This document shows positions 1 to 10,433 of a stretch of 64,000 nucleotides of DNA, one piece after another. Within the stretch, counting starts at the first letter, position 1, and every line of letters starts with the position of its first letter. Source of the DNA: Jaminaea rosea (lineage: Eukaryota > Basidiomycota > Exobasidiomycetes > Microstromatales); NCBI RefSeq assembly GCF_003144245.1, contig NW_020289989.1, positions 62,001-126,000 of the forward strand, written 5' to 3'. The notes under the pieces were generated by a model. The model did not search any database, was not told the origin of the DNA, and saw nothing but the letters and a program-made list of their open reading frames with translations. The translations under genes and the position numbers were made by a program.

Positions 1-735
1 TACCTCGAGGCTGAACATTTTTGACGCTGAGAGGGATTCTCGTCGTTGCAGCCGTCGAGCGAGAGGCTGGAAGCCCCGCTTCATTGGGCGGCTGCTGACG
101 TCGACTAGCCATGATGACAGCGCCTCACCACGAGCGCGAGGACGACTCGCACACGACTACGACGACGACTTAGTCAATATGACCGCGCGGGTATAGCAAT
201 GAAGAGAGACGAGGAGCCGATGCTGATGCTGCTGATGACGATGATGACGACGAGCGGCGTGATGATGAGGAGAGGGAGGCTCCAGGCCAACGTCTATGAG
301 TGGTGGTAATGGTGGTAAAGAAGGCAAGATGGAGTGGATCAACGATGCTTTTGTTGATCCCTCGCCTGCCTTGCCTGCCCGCCTGCCCGCCTGCCCGCCT
401 GCCCGCCCGTCCGCCTGCTCGCGGCCTGCCTGGCCCGCTCACTCGACGACCCGCTTTGGGTCTGTCACTTCGAGCGGGCGGAGAAATCGAGGACCGCGTC
501 GCGTTGAGACGAGGCCAACAGGCGGACAGACGGACGGAACGGCAAGCAAAAGTGGAGCAACGTCGGCGCACGGGCGGCGCTACGGGCACAGACGGCGTCG
601 AAACGTGTTCGTCTTTCGGAGTCGTCAATCGAATTTCGTTAATCGTCAGGTCGTACGACTTCGTCTAAGGCAGACATGGATATATCAACAAATCTATGGG
701 TGCTACGCCTGCATCTAAGCTGTACTCGCCCCCGG
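1..735. other. Intergenic flank, no gene supported
   Basis: This is the left edge of the window and the 3' side of the ATPase gene. It contains a short CCTGC/CCCGC-type simple repeat at about 361-430. Open frames exist on both strands, but they are low-complexity (Arg/Ser/His-rich) and show no domain. I see nothing else in it. Confidence 0.6.
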
Positions 736-3700
736 CTACCACGCAATCTTGGCCAGGAAGCCACGCGGGTAGGTACGCACACAATATTTGCGACCCTCCT
801 CGAGCATCAGCATGAATGCAGCGTACGCCAGTCCCAGCCCATACACCTCCCCGGGAACGCCGTACGTGTTGAGGACATGCTGCAACCCAGGAATGTAGCT
901 GAGGAAGACGGTAATCAGTAGAGCAATGACCGCTGTGGGGAGGATCCAGAAGTTGCTCGTCTCGGGCTTAAAGTAGGGAGGGTGCTGGAAGATTGACAGC
1001 TTGCGAGTGCGAACGATGAGCAGAGTGCCCCACTGAGCGAGCACGAGCGTGAACCAGTAAGCGGCGTTGCCCTCGTTGAGCTTGGCCTGGAAGAGGTCCG
1101 GGTCGCTGTTCTGCAGCGGATTGTTGCCGTAGTGGAGCCAGAGGGAGGAGAACGGCAGGCCACGTCGCTCCAGCAGCCAAAAGCACTGCAGGAAGCTCAT
1201 CGCCGTCATAGGCAGACCGAGGAAGATGTAAGACTGGAGCAAGAGCTTCCAGTCGGCAAGACGATCCTTCTTGACGTTGCGCGGCTTGCGCTTCATCAAG
1301 TCCGACTCGGGCTTTTCATTGATGAGGGCCAGCGAGGGTCCGATGTCGATCAAGACGCATTGGAAGATCATCTGCAAGTTGCTGAGCGCTTGAGGAAGAC
1401 CTGTAAAGAAGGCCATGAGGATAGCCCAGAGCTCGCAGAAGCAGCCGGCGGGGAGCAGGTAGCTCACCGTCTTCTTGAGGTTCTCGAAGCAGAGGCGACC
1501 GAGCATCATGGCGTCAACGAAGCCAGAGAAGGAGTCGAGGAGTACAAGATCCGCGGATTCCATGGCAATGTCGGAGCCTCCAGCGATGGCAACGCCCACA
1601 TCGGCCTGACGCAGGGCAGGCGCATCGTTGGCTCCATCACCGGTCATCGAGACGACGCCATCTCGCGCCTGGAACTCCGTGACGATGCGAAGCTTTTGCT
1701 CAGGCGTCGTACGCGCAAAGACAATCTCGTCGAATCGCGTGGCTCGCTCCCAGTGGTGCTGCTCCATCTTCTGTAGGTCGGAGCCAGAGAGAGAGAGGGC
1801 GAGCTGAGGGCGCGAGGCGTTGTCGTTGAGGAACGAATACTCGGGCAGAATCAAGTTGGCGTCAGAAAGGTCGTCGAAGCCGTACACCTGACGAGCCGTG
1901 ATGATGCCGCATTGACGAGCGATGGCTACGGCCGTCTTTTGGAAATCACCCGTGACCATGAAGAAGCGAGCGCCGGCACCGCGACACGTAGCCACGACGC
2001 CGGGGATCTCAGCGCGAGGAGGATCGACGATACCAACGAGTCCGACGACGGTCATATCGGCTGTGGCGATGAGTAGAGCGTCGTCGTCGAGCGTGGCAGG
2101 AAGGTCGGATCGGCTGACGACCTTGCGTGTGAGGACGAGGACACGCTGACCATTGTCTGCCCACTGCGATTGTATCTCTGCGAGGCGTGCGAGACGCTCT
2201 GGCGTCAGGTCGAGCACCTCTCCGCTCGCATCAAGGACGGACGAGCAGCGTTTGAGCAGGATGTCGGGCGCTCCCTTGGCGAGAATAATGGCATCGGAAG
2301 AGGTAGAGAAGTTGGCAGCGTGGTGGGAAGATAGTGCGACGTTGATACGGTCCGACGATGCGTCTCCGGACTGAATGACCTTCGTCGCAAACTTGTTCTT
2401 CGAGTTGAATGCGAGGTTGCCTACGGTGTTCCAGCCAGTGCGAGACTCTTCGACTCCACCAAGCTCTTCGCAAAGACGCAGACAGGCCGAGTCCGTAGCG
2501 TCGCCGTTGATGGGTCGGTCGGCCAGAGGGATCGCAGCGGCCGTCTTTTCGTCCTCTGGCGCAGCAAAGTTCGCTGCGTTGCAGACCCCGGCCAGCCATG
2601 CGAGAGAGCGTAGCGCCTCACCTACTGGGGCGCCGATTGTGATCTGCTTGACGGCATCGGTGGGCGACACGGTGTCGTCGAAACCAAAGATGGCCAGCGA
2701 AGTGACGCGCATCTTGTTCGTGGTGAGGGTTCCCGTCTTGTCCGAGCAGATGACGTTGACGGCGCCCAGCGTCTCGACGACCGACAACGTCTTGGCCAAC
2801 ACGCGCGACTTGCGCATCTTGGCTGCAATGGCGGTGAGCGATAAAGAGACGGCAATGGGCAAACCCTCCGGAATAAAGGCGACCACAATCGAGACGATGT
2901 TGACGACCATCTGCGAGTCGGACATGAAAGCTGGGTGCTGGGGTCGGAGGTAGGCGGCCCAGATGATGATGCAGGCGACGGCGAGGAAAAGGGCGATGGC
3001 GGCGACGCAGAGGACAAAGTAGAAGATTTCCGTCTCGAGGGTGGTGCGAGTGGTACGGGGCTTGGCTGCGCTTTTGGCTAATCGCCCAAAGACGGTGTCG
3101 TCGCCGACGGCTGTGACCACGGCAAGCCCGCCAGAGCCAGAGACGCACATCGTGCCCATCAGCCCGACGTTGCGTGACTCGAGGTAGTTGTCGTCCGTCT
3201 TGTCGATCGTGCACTTGATGGCGTCGGACTCGCCCGTGATCATGGAGCGATCCACCTTGATCTCGCCCGCCAAGTCGACGAAGCGTACGTCTGCAGCAAG
3301 CTTCTGACCCATGCCGACGACGATGATGTCGCCCTTGACAATGTCCTCGGCGGGGAAGCAGTGGCGCTCTCCGTCACGGATGACGTGGACCTGCGAGGGG
3401 AGCATTGAGCCGATGGAAGCCATGGTGCGTGCGGTAGTGAAGTCTTGCCAGGCGTTGAAGATGGCTTGAAGGAACCAGACCAAGACGAGGACGATGGCCA
3501 GGGCAAGGACCGAGACTGCGGGGTTGGGCAGACCAAGCGGCTTCCACGAGATGAAGACAAGGATCGCAGCGCCGATGAGAATGCCGCCGAAGCCGCCTAG
3601 CGTGTAGTGGAAGAGCTTGCGGAGCCATTGACTAGGAGGCTTGCTGACCTTGTTGAGACCGTCCTGCTTTCGGCGACGTAGGACTTGGTCCTTGTCAAGG

Positions 3701-4206
3701 CCTAGCTTCGATGTGGTAGAGAGACGCTGCAGCACCTCGTCGACGGGAAGCAAATGCCAGTCGAGGTCGGCGAGGTCCTTGACTTGCTTGGCGTCCTTCT
3801 TCTGCTTCTTCTTGGTAGGGTCTGCGAGGCCGCCGTGGCTGACTTGGACGGAGAGGGTGCGGAAGTCGGCTGCGATACGAGGGCGAGGGTCGATGTTCTG
3901 TCTAGCTGACGCGCGAGCGAGGGAGAGACCTCCAATCGACTGCGTCTTCTCTAGTGTGCGTTCGCGGTTGATGTCTTGCGAGTAGCCTCCGCCGAATGTC
4001 CTCCGCCCTCCCTCATCTACGCCAAAGGTAGCTGGGTCAGGGAGGCGAAAGGTAGCAGAGCGGGGAAGGCCCTTTTCCACGTCGATGGCATCGACACCAA
4101 CAGCTGTGGAGGCGTGAGCATCTTGCGACTCGAGGACGGACCCCTTGTCGTCGCCGGAGTCACCCTCCATCTCGATGGACTTGCGATTGTCGCGCCCAAA
4201 TGACAT
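736..4206 (-). CDS. P-type cation ATPase, Na,K-ATPase alpha-like (class IIC)
   Basis: This is a single-exon gene for 1156 residues. The first in-frame ATG is at 4206; the longer open frame above it begins without ATG. Visible P-type motifs are the actuator-loop TGES (about residue 323), the phosphorylation motif CSDKTGTLTTNKM (Asp about 489), the hinge GDGANDAP (about 856), and hydrophobic helices in a 2+2+6 arrangement. The M4 motif is PEGLP. The C-terminal third (WFTLVLAQWGTLLIV, then a final EEGRKYC..RTYPRGFL segment) resembles Na,K/H,K-ATPases more than SERCA, PMR1 or fungal ENA pumps. The family couples ATP hydrolysis to monovalent cation exchange at the plasma membrane. No beta subunit gene is visible nearby. 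The disordered first 110 residues are Ser/Asp-rich. The ATPase call is firm; ion specificity is inferred. Confidence 0.9.
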   Translation of the reverse strand: MSFGRDNRKSIEMEGDSGDDKGSVLESQDAHASTAVGVDAIDVEKGLPRSATFRLPDPATFGVDEGGRRTFGGGYSQDINRERTLEKTQSIGGLSLARASARQNIDPRPRIAADFRTLSVQVSHGGLADPTKKKQKKDAKQVKDLADLDWHLLPVDEVLQRLSTTSKLGLDKDQVLRRRKQDGLNKVSKPPSQWLRKLFHYTLGGFGGILIGAAILVFISWKPLGLPNPAVSVLALAIVLVLVWFLQAIFNAWQDFTTARTMASIGSMLPSQVHVIRDGERHCFPAEDIVKGDIIVVGMGQKLAADVRFVDLAGEIKVDRSMITGESDAIKCTIDKTDDNYLESRNVGLMGTMCVSGSGGLAVVTAVGDDTVFGRLAKSAAKPRTTRTTLETEIFYFVLCVAAIALFLAVACIIIWAAYLRPQHPAFMSDSQMVVNIVSIVVAFIPEGLPIAVSLSLTAIAAKMRKSRVLAKTLSVVETLGAVNVICSDKTGTLTTNKMRVTSLAIFGFDDTVSPTDAVKQITIGAPVGEALRSLAWLAGVCNAANFAAPEDEKTAAAIPLADRPINGDATDSACLRLCEELGGVEESRTGWNTVGNLAFNSKNKFATKVIQSGDASSDRINVALSSHHAANFSTSSDAIILAKGAPDILLKRCSSVLDASGEVLDLTPERLARLAEIQSQWADNGQRVLVLTRKVVSRSDLPATLDDDALLIATADMTVVGLVGIVDPPRAEIPGVVATCRGAGARFFMVTGDFQKTAVAIARQCGIITARQVYGFDDLSDANLILPEYSFLNDNASRPQLALSLSGSDLQKMEQHHWERATRFDEIVFARTTPEQKLRIVTEFQARDGVVSMTGDGANDAPALRQADVGVAIAGGSDIAMESADLVLLDSFSGFVDAMMLGRLCFENLKKTVSYLLPAGCFCELWAILMAFFTGLPQALSNLQMIFQCVLIDIGPSLALINEKPESDLMKRKPRNVKKDRLADWKLLLQSYIFLGLPMTAMSFLQCFWLLERRGLPFSSLWLHYGNNPLQNSDPDLFQAKLNEGNAAYWFTLVLAQWGTLLIVRTRKLSIFQHPPYFKPETSNFWILPTAVIALLITVFLSYIPGLQHVLNTYGVPGEVYGLGLAYAAFMLMLEEGRKYCVRTYPRGFLAKIAW

Positions 4207-5381
4207 AGCAGCGAGGGGGGAAAGGGGTGCAGGGAGGAGGAATTCTATTGTTGACAAGGAGGCAACGCTCGCTCAACACCGCCCACTCTTTATACCTCTT
4301 GATCGTCTTCATATCGTTGACAAACAGGGGCCTGGCCGACCGGCCATCGCGCGACTTGCTCCCGCTGTCATTCTCGCTCTCGCTCTCTAATCGGGCCTCC
4401 GTCTTGCGCCCTGTCGACGCTCTCAAGAGGTGCAAGAGGTGACTGTGTGCTCTGCCCTGAACCCACGAACAGAAGATGTCTTCATCCCTGGTCTGCGTTC
4501 CTCGTCTCGGCCTCGTCTCGTCTTGTCTCGTTTGTCTCTTGCCCTTGCTCGCCGCCGCTTGTTGCTCGCCCAGTCGGCGTCGTAAGGCGTGTGGCTGTGG
4601 GTGGTGGGCAAAGGGCGTAGAATTGAAAACGAGCCTAAAACGGGGGTCGGCCGCCCGGCTGCGCCCCCCCTTCTTCACCGGGGCCTGCATCGAAGCGATC
4701 GTAAATTGGCTGGCGCCGCCCGCTCGGGGCGTGAAGGCGTGGCTTGTCTTCTACGAACCTCCGTCCGTCCGTCGCGTGCAACCCTTGACCCACACGCTCG
4801 CACACCAAGCAACGCTCTCTACGGCTACGGTATCGTCGACGTCGGTGCAGGCAGAGCGTGTCGAGATGTCGTCCCTGAGACGAGGGCACTCCCTCTTCGC
4901 TCGCACGATGCGAACACATGCGGCATTCTCATTTCGATCTTCATTGTTTGAGCAAGGGCGGGCGGTCTGGCATGAAAAAGCTTGACTTTATGGTTCCTGC
5001 GTGCGATCCGATGCCGTGGTGATTCGAGAGTGGCCGGGGGGAGATGGACTCGACCGGCTTTGACGACGATTCTCACGAGCTGACATGAGATTGAAGGTGG
5101 TTCCGAGCCGCGGCCGTACCTCACGAAAGCGCCCTCATCGTCCTCTTAGTGTTGTGGATGCCGCGTATCGATCGCTTTTGTAATGAGCGCGACGCCTACC
5201 GCGGTGACAATCGACCATCTCAGCGCATCGCGGCATCGATGTCGACGTCGCGGCCGAGCAGCTTGCCGCCCCTGCCTGCCGAGATGAGCTCCACTCGCCG
5301 GCGATTTAGTGATCTTCTTCCCTTTCCAGCGCTCAATTGTAGCCCATAGAGACTTGAAGCGGCTGCTTCTCGTCCATCGCG
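4207..5381. other. Divergent intergenic region
   Basis: This 1.2-kb spacer separates two divergently transcribed genes, the ATPase and the hydrolase. A TCTCGTC-type pyrimidine-rich repeat lies at about 4495-4545. Open frames in it lack domains and ATG-led coding character. It presumably holds both promoters and 5' UTRs; no discrete element was recognised. Confidence 0.5.
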
Positions 5382-6688
5382 ATGCCGTCGTATCAATCGG
5401 CTCGTCAGGTCTCCCTCTGGTCATTGACGTGGTCTCAAATCATCTGCCTCATCTTCCTCCGCTTGCCCCGCATCGTGCCTCGACTCTTGCTGCGCTACAC
5501 CACATCGACGTCACCGCCCTTTCCGCAAGTCATCCACCTCCCCTCGCGCGAGCCTGGACGGACGATTTACTGCTGGCTCTTCCTGCCACCACGAGACAGC
5601 ATCCCTGTTGACGGGCGGACTCCACTTCACATCGACTTTCATGGAGGCGGCTTCGTGACTGGCCAATTGGCTGAGCAAGCTCCCTTCTGCTCGCTGATAA
5701 GCCGCAGACTTGGAGCCGTCGTCCTTACCGTCGACTACAGGCTAGGCCCCCTCTCCAAGTGCGTGACCTGTCCGGATGACTTCAATGCTGCGAACGAGCG
5801 TACTGACCGTGCCCGGCTCACCCGCGCAGATACCCTGCCGCCATTCACGATGCCGAGGACGTCGCGCGAGCTTGCATCGACGAGCAGTGGGAGGGCTACG
5901 CAGCGTTGCGTCTTGCCGTAGATGGAAGCCTCGCTGCTGGAGGACGAACACCTCTCGACCTTGACGCAACTCGCCTCTCGCTGTCAGGCTTCTCATCCGG
6001 AGGCAACCTGGCTCTCAATCTTCTCGTGTCGCCACCGAATTGGCCCTCGCCAGTCAGCGAGACACGCCACCCCTACGACATTCCTGATCTCCTCTTTTAT
6101 CCTTCACTCGACTTGCGCATGCTCATCTCAGAGCGACCGCTGCCCCTCGGGATGAAGAGGAGCAGCGGCTTGCTGCGATGGCTTGGCTCCGTCATGGGCG
6201 ATGCATACCTCGAACGCTGGCAAAGTGGCGAGATACGAGCGTCGCCTGGTCTGGCTGGGCTGGGTAGCGGCCCGATGAGGAGGGCTTCAGCAGAGCACTT
6301 GGTCAATGTCATCACAGAGGGCAGTGGACAGGGTCGAGACGATGACGTCGAGGCAGGACAGGCATCGGCGAACAGCTTCCCGCACACCTCGCAGAATATG
6401 CTACACCCGCTCTCGCACTCTCTTCTCGTCCTACCATCTCAAGACTCGCTGGCACATCAGTCAAGCATCTGGCTGCAAGCCTTGGACGCAGCTGGCCGTC
6501 TGACCACCAGCGGGGACAGTTCAACGCTCGGCGTCACTCCGCTCCACGTCTCCGGCGCCCCCCACGGCTGGACGCAGTTCCCCGACTTCTCCCTCAGCTC
6601 AGAACAGAGAAGGCAGAAGTACGACGTCCTTGAGCAGTCGATTGTATTTGTAGAGCGAGTCTGGCGTCAACGCAGCGCATCGTCGTGA
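5382..6688 (+). CDS. Alpha/beta-hydrolase, esterase/lipase (hormone-sensitive lipase-like fold)
   Basis: There are two exons, 5382-5758 and 5830-6688, with a 71-bp GT-AG intron; together they encode 411 residues. Joining the exons rebuilds the family motif KYPAAIHDAEDV. The oxyanion-hole motif HGGG lies at about residues 87-90. The nucleophile elbow GFSSG places Ser at about 181. The catalytic His is in GAPHGW at about 371. A hydrophobic N-terminal stretch (residues 12-37) could be a membrane anchor. The family hydrolyses short-chain or lipid esters; the substrate here cannot be read from sequence. The nearest relatives are steryl acetyl hydrolase/arylacetamide deacetylase-like enzymes, judged from the HGGG block and the membrane segment. 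Confidence 0.85.
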
Positions 6689-7170
6689 ATATTACTGAGC
6701 CGTCATCGTTGTTGCTTGGCCGGCACGAGCCTGGCTGTGCACAGCCCTGCGAGTCGAGTCGAGACGAGAATTGAGTTGAGCCGCCCGCCCGCCCGCCCGC
6801 CCGTCCGCCCGCCCGCATGGCATGGACTGGCGTGGCCGCCTGGAGTCCGGGCTCGCGACGTCGACTGGATGCTGAGCGGCGGCGGGCCGACGTGCACAAG
6901 CAAGCCAAGTCGACCATCACTCGATTGACTTTTGCCTTCCCATCCTTGCAAGGTCCCAGCGATTCCAGCCCTCCATTCTTCCACTGCTATCTGAGGCAGC
7001 TGATCACGGCAGATTCAAACCTCCTGACGGCGCAGCAGACCTGCGCAGTCCCCTCGTCATCCCCTCGCGCCCCTGCCCCCCGGCCACATCTCCTGACCCA
7101 CCAGGCTCGCTGAGCTCCTCGCGCACCAATACCCACTCCACCAAGCCAATAATCTTCCTCGTCGCTACGT
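6689..7170. other. Intergenic region with (CCCG)n simple repeat
   Basis: This spacer lies between the hydrolase and the ORMDL gene. An imperfect CCCG tetranucleotide repeat occupies 6781-6815. The remainder is pyrimidine-rich towards the downstream ATG, as expected for a fungal promoter and leader. No gene is supported. Confidence 0.55.
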
Positions 7171-8191
7171 ATGACTGCCACGGCATCATCGAGCGCCCTT
7201 CCGGCATCCTTGGGCGGGAGTAGCAGCGCCGCAGGCTCATCCAATTCAAACACGTCGTCATCACAAGCAGTCGCTGGCGTGGGAGCTCTGAGCGCAGGCG
7301 TCGCTTCACCGGCTAGCTCGTCATCATCAGCGTCGACTGTGAGGCATATGGCATCAGACAATGCAGCGCAGAGCTCTGCGAGGGCTTCAGAAGGTGGCAA
7401 GGACCGCCCGACGCACCGTCGCAGAGCTTCGTCCATCGTAGTCGTCAAGAAGATCGAGCAGAGTCCGGAGGAGTTGTTGGATCAGAGTGCGGGCTTCAAT
7501 GCTAATGCTGATTGGGTCAACTACAAGGGTGCGTAGCACCGTAGGCAAGGGGTTGTATCAAAAGTGGACCATCCAGCTGATCTCGATCCTCGTCCTCGCC
7601 ATCGCACGCAGGTGCCTGGGTCATCCACGTCGTCCTCATCATGTTCGGCAAGATCCTCCTTGACGTCGTACCAGGGATGCCGCAAGATTTGAGCTGGACA
7701 TTGGTCAATCTAGGCTACGATACGGTGAGCAGGCGAGAAGTAGATTCAAGCATCGAGTGCCGGCCTGACCACCCCACTCATCCTTGGCCGTTCGCGTCGC
7801 GCGCCCATAGCTATCCTTCATTATGTTCCACCACGTCACCGGCACCCCCTTTGACTCCAATGCAGGCGCCTACGACCAGCTCACCCTCTGGGAACAGATC
7901 GACGAAGGGGCGCAGTACACCCCGGCCAAGAAATGGCTAACCTCTGTACCCATCGGCGTGTTCCTCATCTCGACGCATTACACACGCTTCAATCTCGCCC
8001 TCTTTGCCCTCAATTTCGTGGCCTGCATCATCGTCATCTTTCCCAAGCTGCCCATCTTGGATAGACTACGATTCAAGGTGCTGCCGGGCATGAGGAGCAA
8101 CTTTGCCAGCGGCGCCAACTCGCCATACCCTAGCAGGCCTAACACGCCTGCGGTACCAGAGTCTCATAGCAGAGGGGGCAGCGCCTATTAG
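7171..8191 (+). CDS. ORM1: ORMDL-family sphingolipid regulator
   Basis: There are three exons, 7171-7528, 7612-7724 and 7811-8191 (introns 83 and 86 bp), encoding 283 residues. Splicing restores the ORMDL core: NANADWVNYKGAWVIH, then GYDTLSFIMFHH, then YTPAKKWLTSVP and LISTHYTRF, with hydrophobic helices as in Orm1/Orm2. The family resides in the ER membrane and inhibits serine palmitoyltransferase, the first enzyme of sphingolipid synthesis. The N-terminal 80 residues are Ser/Ala-rich. They end in THRRRASS (Ser87/Ser88), placed like the yeast site where Ypk1 phosphorylation relieves inhibition, so TORC2-Ypk control is inferred. A short disordered Ser/Pro tail follows the last helix. Confidence 0.93.
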
Positions 8192-8424
8192 CGTGGCAAA
8201 GGAGGCCTGATGGAGACGACGTCATGATCTGTTGCTACTTCCGCATGTATGCGCGCGCATCCTGTCCCGCGTCACCCATGTCGCTATTCTTCACGGCCCA
8301 ACCTTGTCAAAACATGCGTAGAGCCAGCCAGTGATAGCAGCGGTCAGTGGTGGTGGTGATCTGGTATTGTCGTGTTGATACAGTGGAATGCCTCCTTGTC
8401 TATCCGCACATCCCCCCTTCCAGC

Positions 8425-8773
8425 TCAGATCTTGAATCCGAGGCTGGCCATGCACTTTCTGTGCTCTTCTACGAGGTCCTTGCACCTCCAGCTTTCATCC
8501 CCGTCGTGCCCGTACTTGAGGAAGCAGTCGTCTCTCGGCATCTTGGTCTCTGGACAGGCGCAGCATGGCTTGATGCCCTTTGGGTTGAGGGCTGTGACAT
8601 GCTTGTTAGAAGTGTCCGGGGCAGAAGCAGCGGGCGTAGACGCAGCAGGTGCTGACGGTGGCGCGGAGCTGCGCGGTGAGATGTACAGCAGAGGTCAGCC
8701 AAGAGCACGCATGCAGGCGAGCACGCACGACGTGCTTCTCAGGGCTGACTCACAAGAAGTCAAAGAGTCCCAT
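8425..8773 (-). CDS. COX17: Mitochondrial copper chaperone Cox17
   Basis: This small gene has two exons, 8754-8773 and 8425-8668 (intron 85 bp), encoding 87 residues. Exon 1 encodes only MGLFDF plus part of a codon. Exon 2 carries an Ala/Pro/Ser linker and the Cox17 core LNPKGIKPCCACPE, with paired Cx9C spacings (DDCFLKYGHDGDESWRC and HRKC downstream). The CC-C copper-binding cluster and the four CHCH cysteines are all present. The family carries Cu(I) in the intermembrane space to Sco1 and Cox11 for cytochrome oxidase assembly. It is oriented head to head with the aldo/keto reductase gene. Confidence 0.92.
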
Positions 8774-9091
8774 GGTAGCTCGTCGAGTTGAGGATGGTGT
8801 GAGGTGGGCGGGAAGAGGTGTGGCGTCAGTTCTCGATCCGCTTCTTAGACGTCGCTCTCTCCGTCGGTCGCGGACTTGAGCTCGGTCTCCGTTCCGATCC
8901 GACGGTGCTGCACGGGCCAACGCCAAAGTGGGGCAGCACGCTGAGGTGAGCGGCCGCCGAGGCTCGCAGCGGCGGCGGGGGCGGCTTCAGCGTCCAGGGT
9001 CCGGAAGATCTGACGTGCCGCCGTCGAGACCAGCCAGACCCCAACGACTTCTCTGCATCAAAACTACTATTCGCAACCCACAACCACAACC
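8774..9091. promoter_or_regulatory. Divergent promoter region of COX17 and the aldo/keto reductase
   Basis: This 318-bp spacer lies between two divergent start codons. It is GC-rich upstream of the reductase and A/C-rich (CAACCACAACC) just before that ATG, a typical fungal leader. No individual site was recognised. Confidence 0.4.
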
Positions 9092-10311
9092 ATGTCGGCT
9101 TCAACTCAGTCACCCACCTACGACCGCAAGAACATGCAGTTCCGTCGTCTTGGCCCCTCTGGCCTGCGAGTGTCCCTCTTCTCCCTGGGTGGATGGCTCA
9201 CATTGGGAGGCTCCGTCAACCAGGAGCTCACTACCAAGATGATCGACGCAGCCTACAAAGCCGGTATCAACACCTTTGACACCGCCGAGGTCTATTCAAA
9301 GGGGTGAGTACGCATTCGGAACACAGCACGACTCTTCACTCACGCGCTGCGCCACGTCCCTGGTCCCCTCCACCTCTCAGCGAGAGCGAAAAGGCGATGG
9401 GCAAGGCCATCAAGGACCTCAACATCAAGCGTACCGAGCTCGTTCTCATCACCAAGATCTACTTTGGCTGCGGCGGCACTGACCCGAATGCCACGGGACT
9501 CAGCAGGAAGCACGTCATCGAGGCTGCCGACCAGACGCTCGAGCGAGCAGGCCTCAAATACTGGTGAGCAGGTTCAGCGAGGCGGCCGCGGCCAAGAAGA
9601 CGTCGTATTGACACACCTCGCTCGCTGCGCTCACTCGACTGCAGGGATGTCATTCTGGCTCACCAGCCTGACCCTACCGTTCCCATGGAGGAAGTTGTCC
9701 GAGCCTTCAATCGCCTCATCGAATCGGATCGCTGCTTTTACTGGGGAACCTCGTCCTGGTCAGCAGACCAGATCAGCGAGGCGACGCAGATTGCACACCG
9801 TCTCGGCTTGATCGCACCCATCGCTGACCAGCCGCAGTACAACATGATGCATCGCCACACCCTCGAGAAGGACTTGCTGCCCGTGTTCGAGAAGTACCAG
9901 TACGGCACCACGATTTGGTCTCCACTGCAGTTTGGCATGCTCACAGGCAAGTACAACTCGGGAAAGGTCCCGCCTGGATCGCGATTCGACACCAACTCCG
10001 ACTTTTTCAAGGGCTTCATCGCAAAGCTCGAGACCGACGAGGGCAAAGCCACCGTCGCCAAAATCCGCAAGCTTACCGAGCTCGCTGAATCGAAGCTCCA
10101 ATGCAAGATGGCCACCTTCGCCATCGCTTGGACTGCTCTCAACCCCAACGTATCAACCTGCATTCTCGGCGCTTCGTCTCTTGAGCAGCTCGAGGAAAAC
10201 CTCAAGGCGTTGGAGGTGCTGCCTAAGTTGACGCCGGAGATTGTCAAGGAGATTGAGGCCATCTTGGACAACAAGCCCGAGGTTGAGGGCCCCAAGAGGC
10301 CTTTGAACTAG
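9092..10311 (+). CDS. Aldo/keto reductase, voltage-gated K+ channel beta-subunit type
   Basis: There are three exons, 9092-9303, 9381-9563 and 9645-10311 (introns 77 and 81 bp), encoding 353 residues. The AKR catalytic tetrad is visible: Asp and Tyr in FDTAEVYSKG, Lys in LITKIYFG and His in ILAHQPD. The motif FYWGTSSWSADQI and the C-terminal SLEQLEENLKALEV are characteristic of the AKR6/Kv-beta branch. Enzymes of this type reduce aldehydes and ketones with NADPH; in fungi they are usually soluble and not demonstrably tied to a channel. The physiological substrate is unknown. Confidence 0.92.
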
Positions 10312-10433
10312 GCGTGAGCGCAATGCAAAAAGAGATGGAATCGAGTAGCAAGAAGGAATGAATGCATAGATGACACGGGTGACTGATCGGGTATCATTAC
10401 AAGGTCGAGGGGCCGGTATCGTTGAGCGGTGCT

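Noticed and set aside
1132-1776. Open frame antisense to the P-type ATPase
   Set aside because: Overlaps conserved ATPase motifs on the other strand and has no domain of its own.
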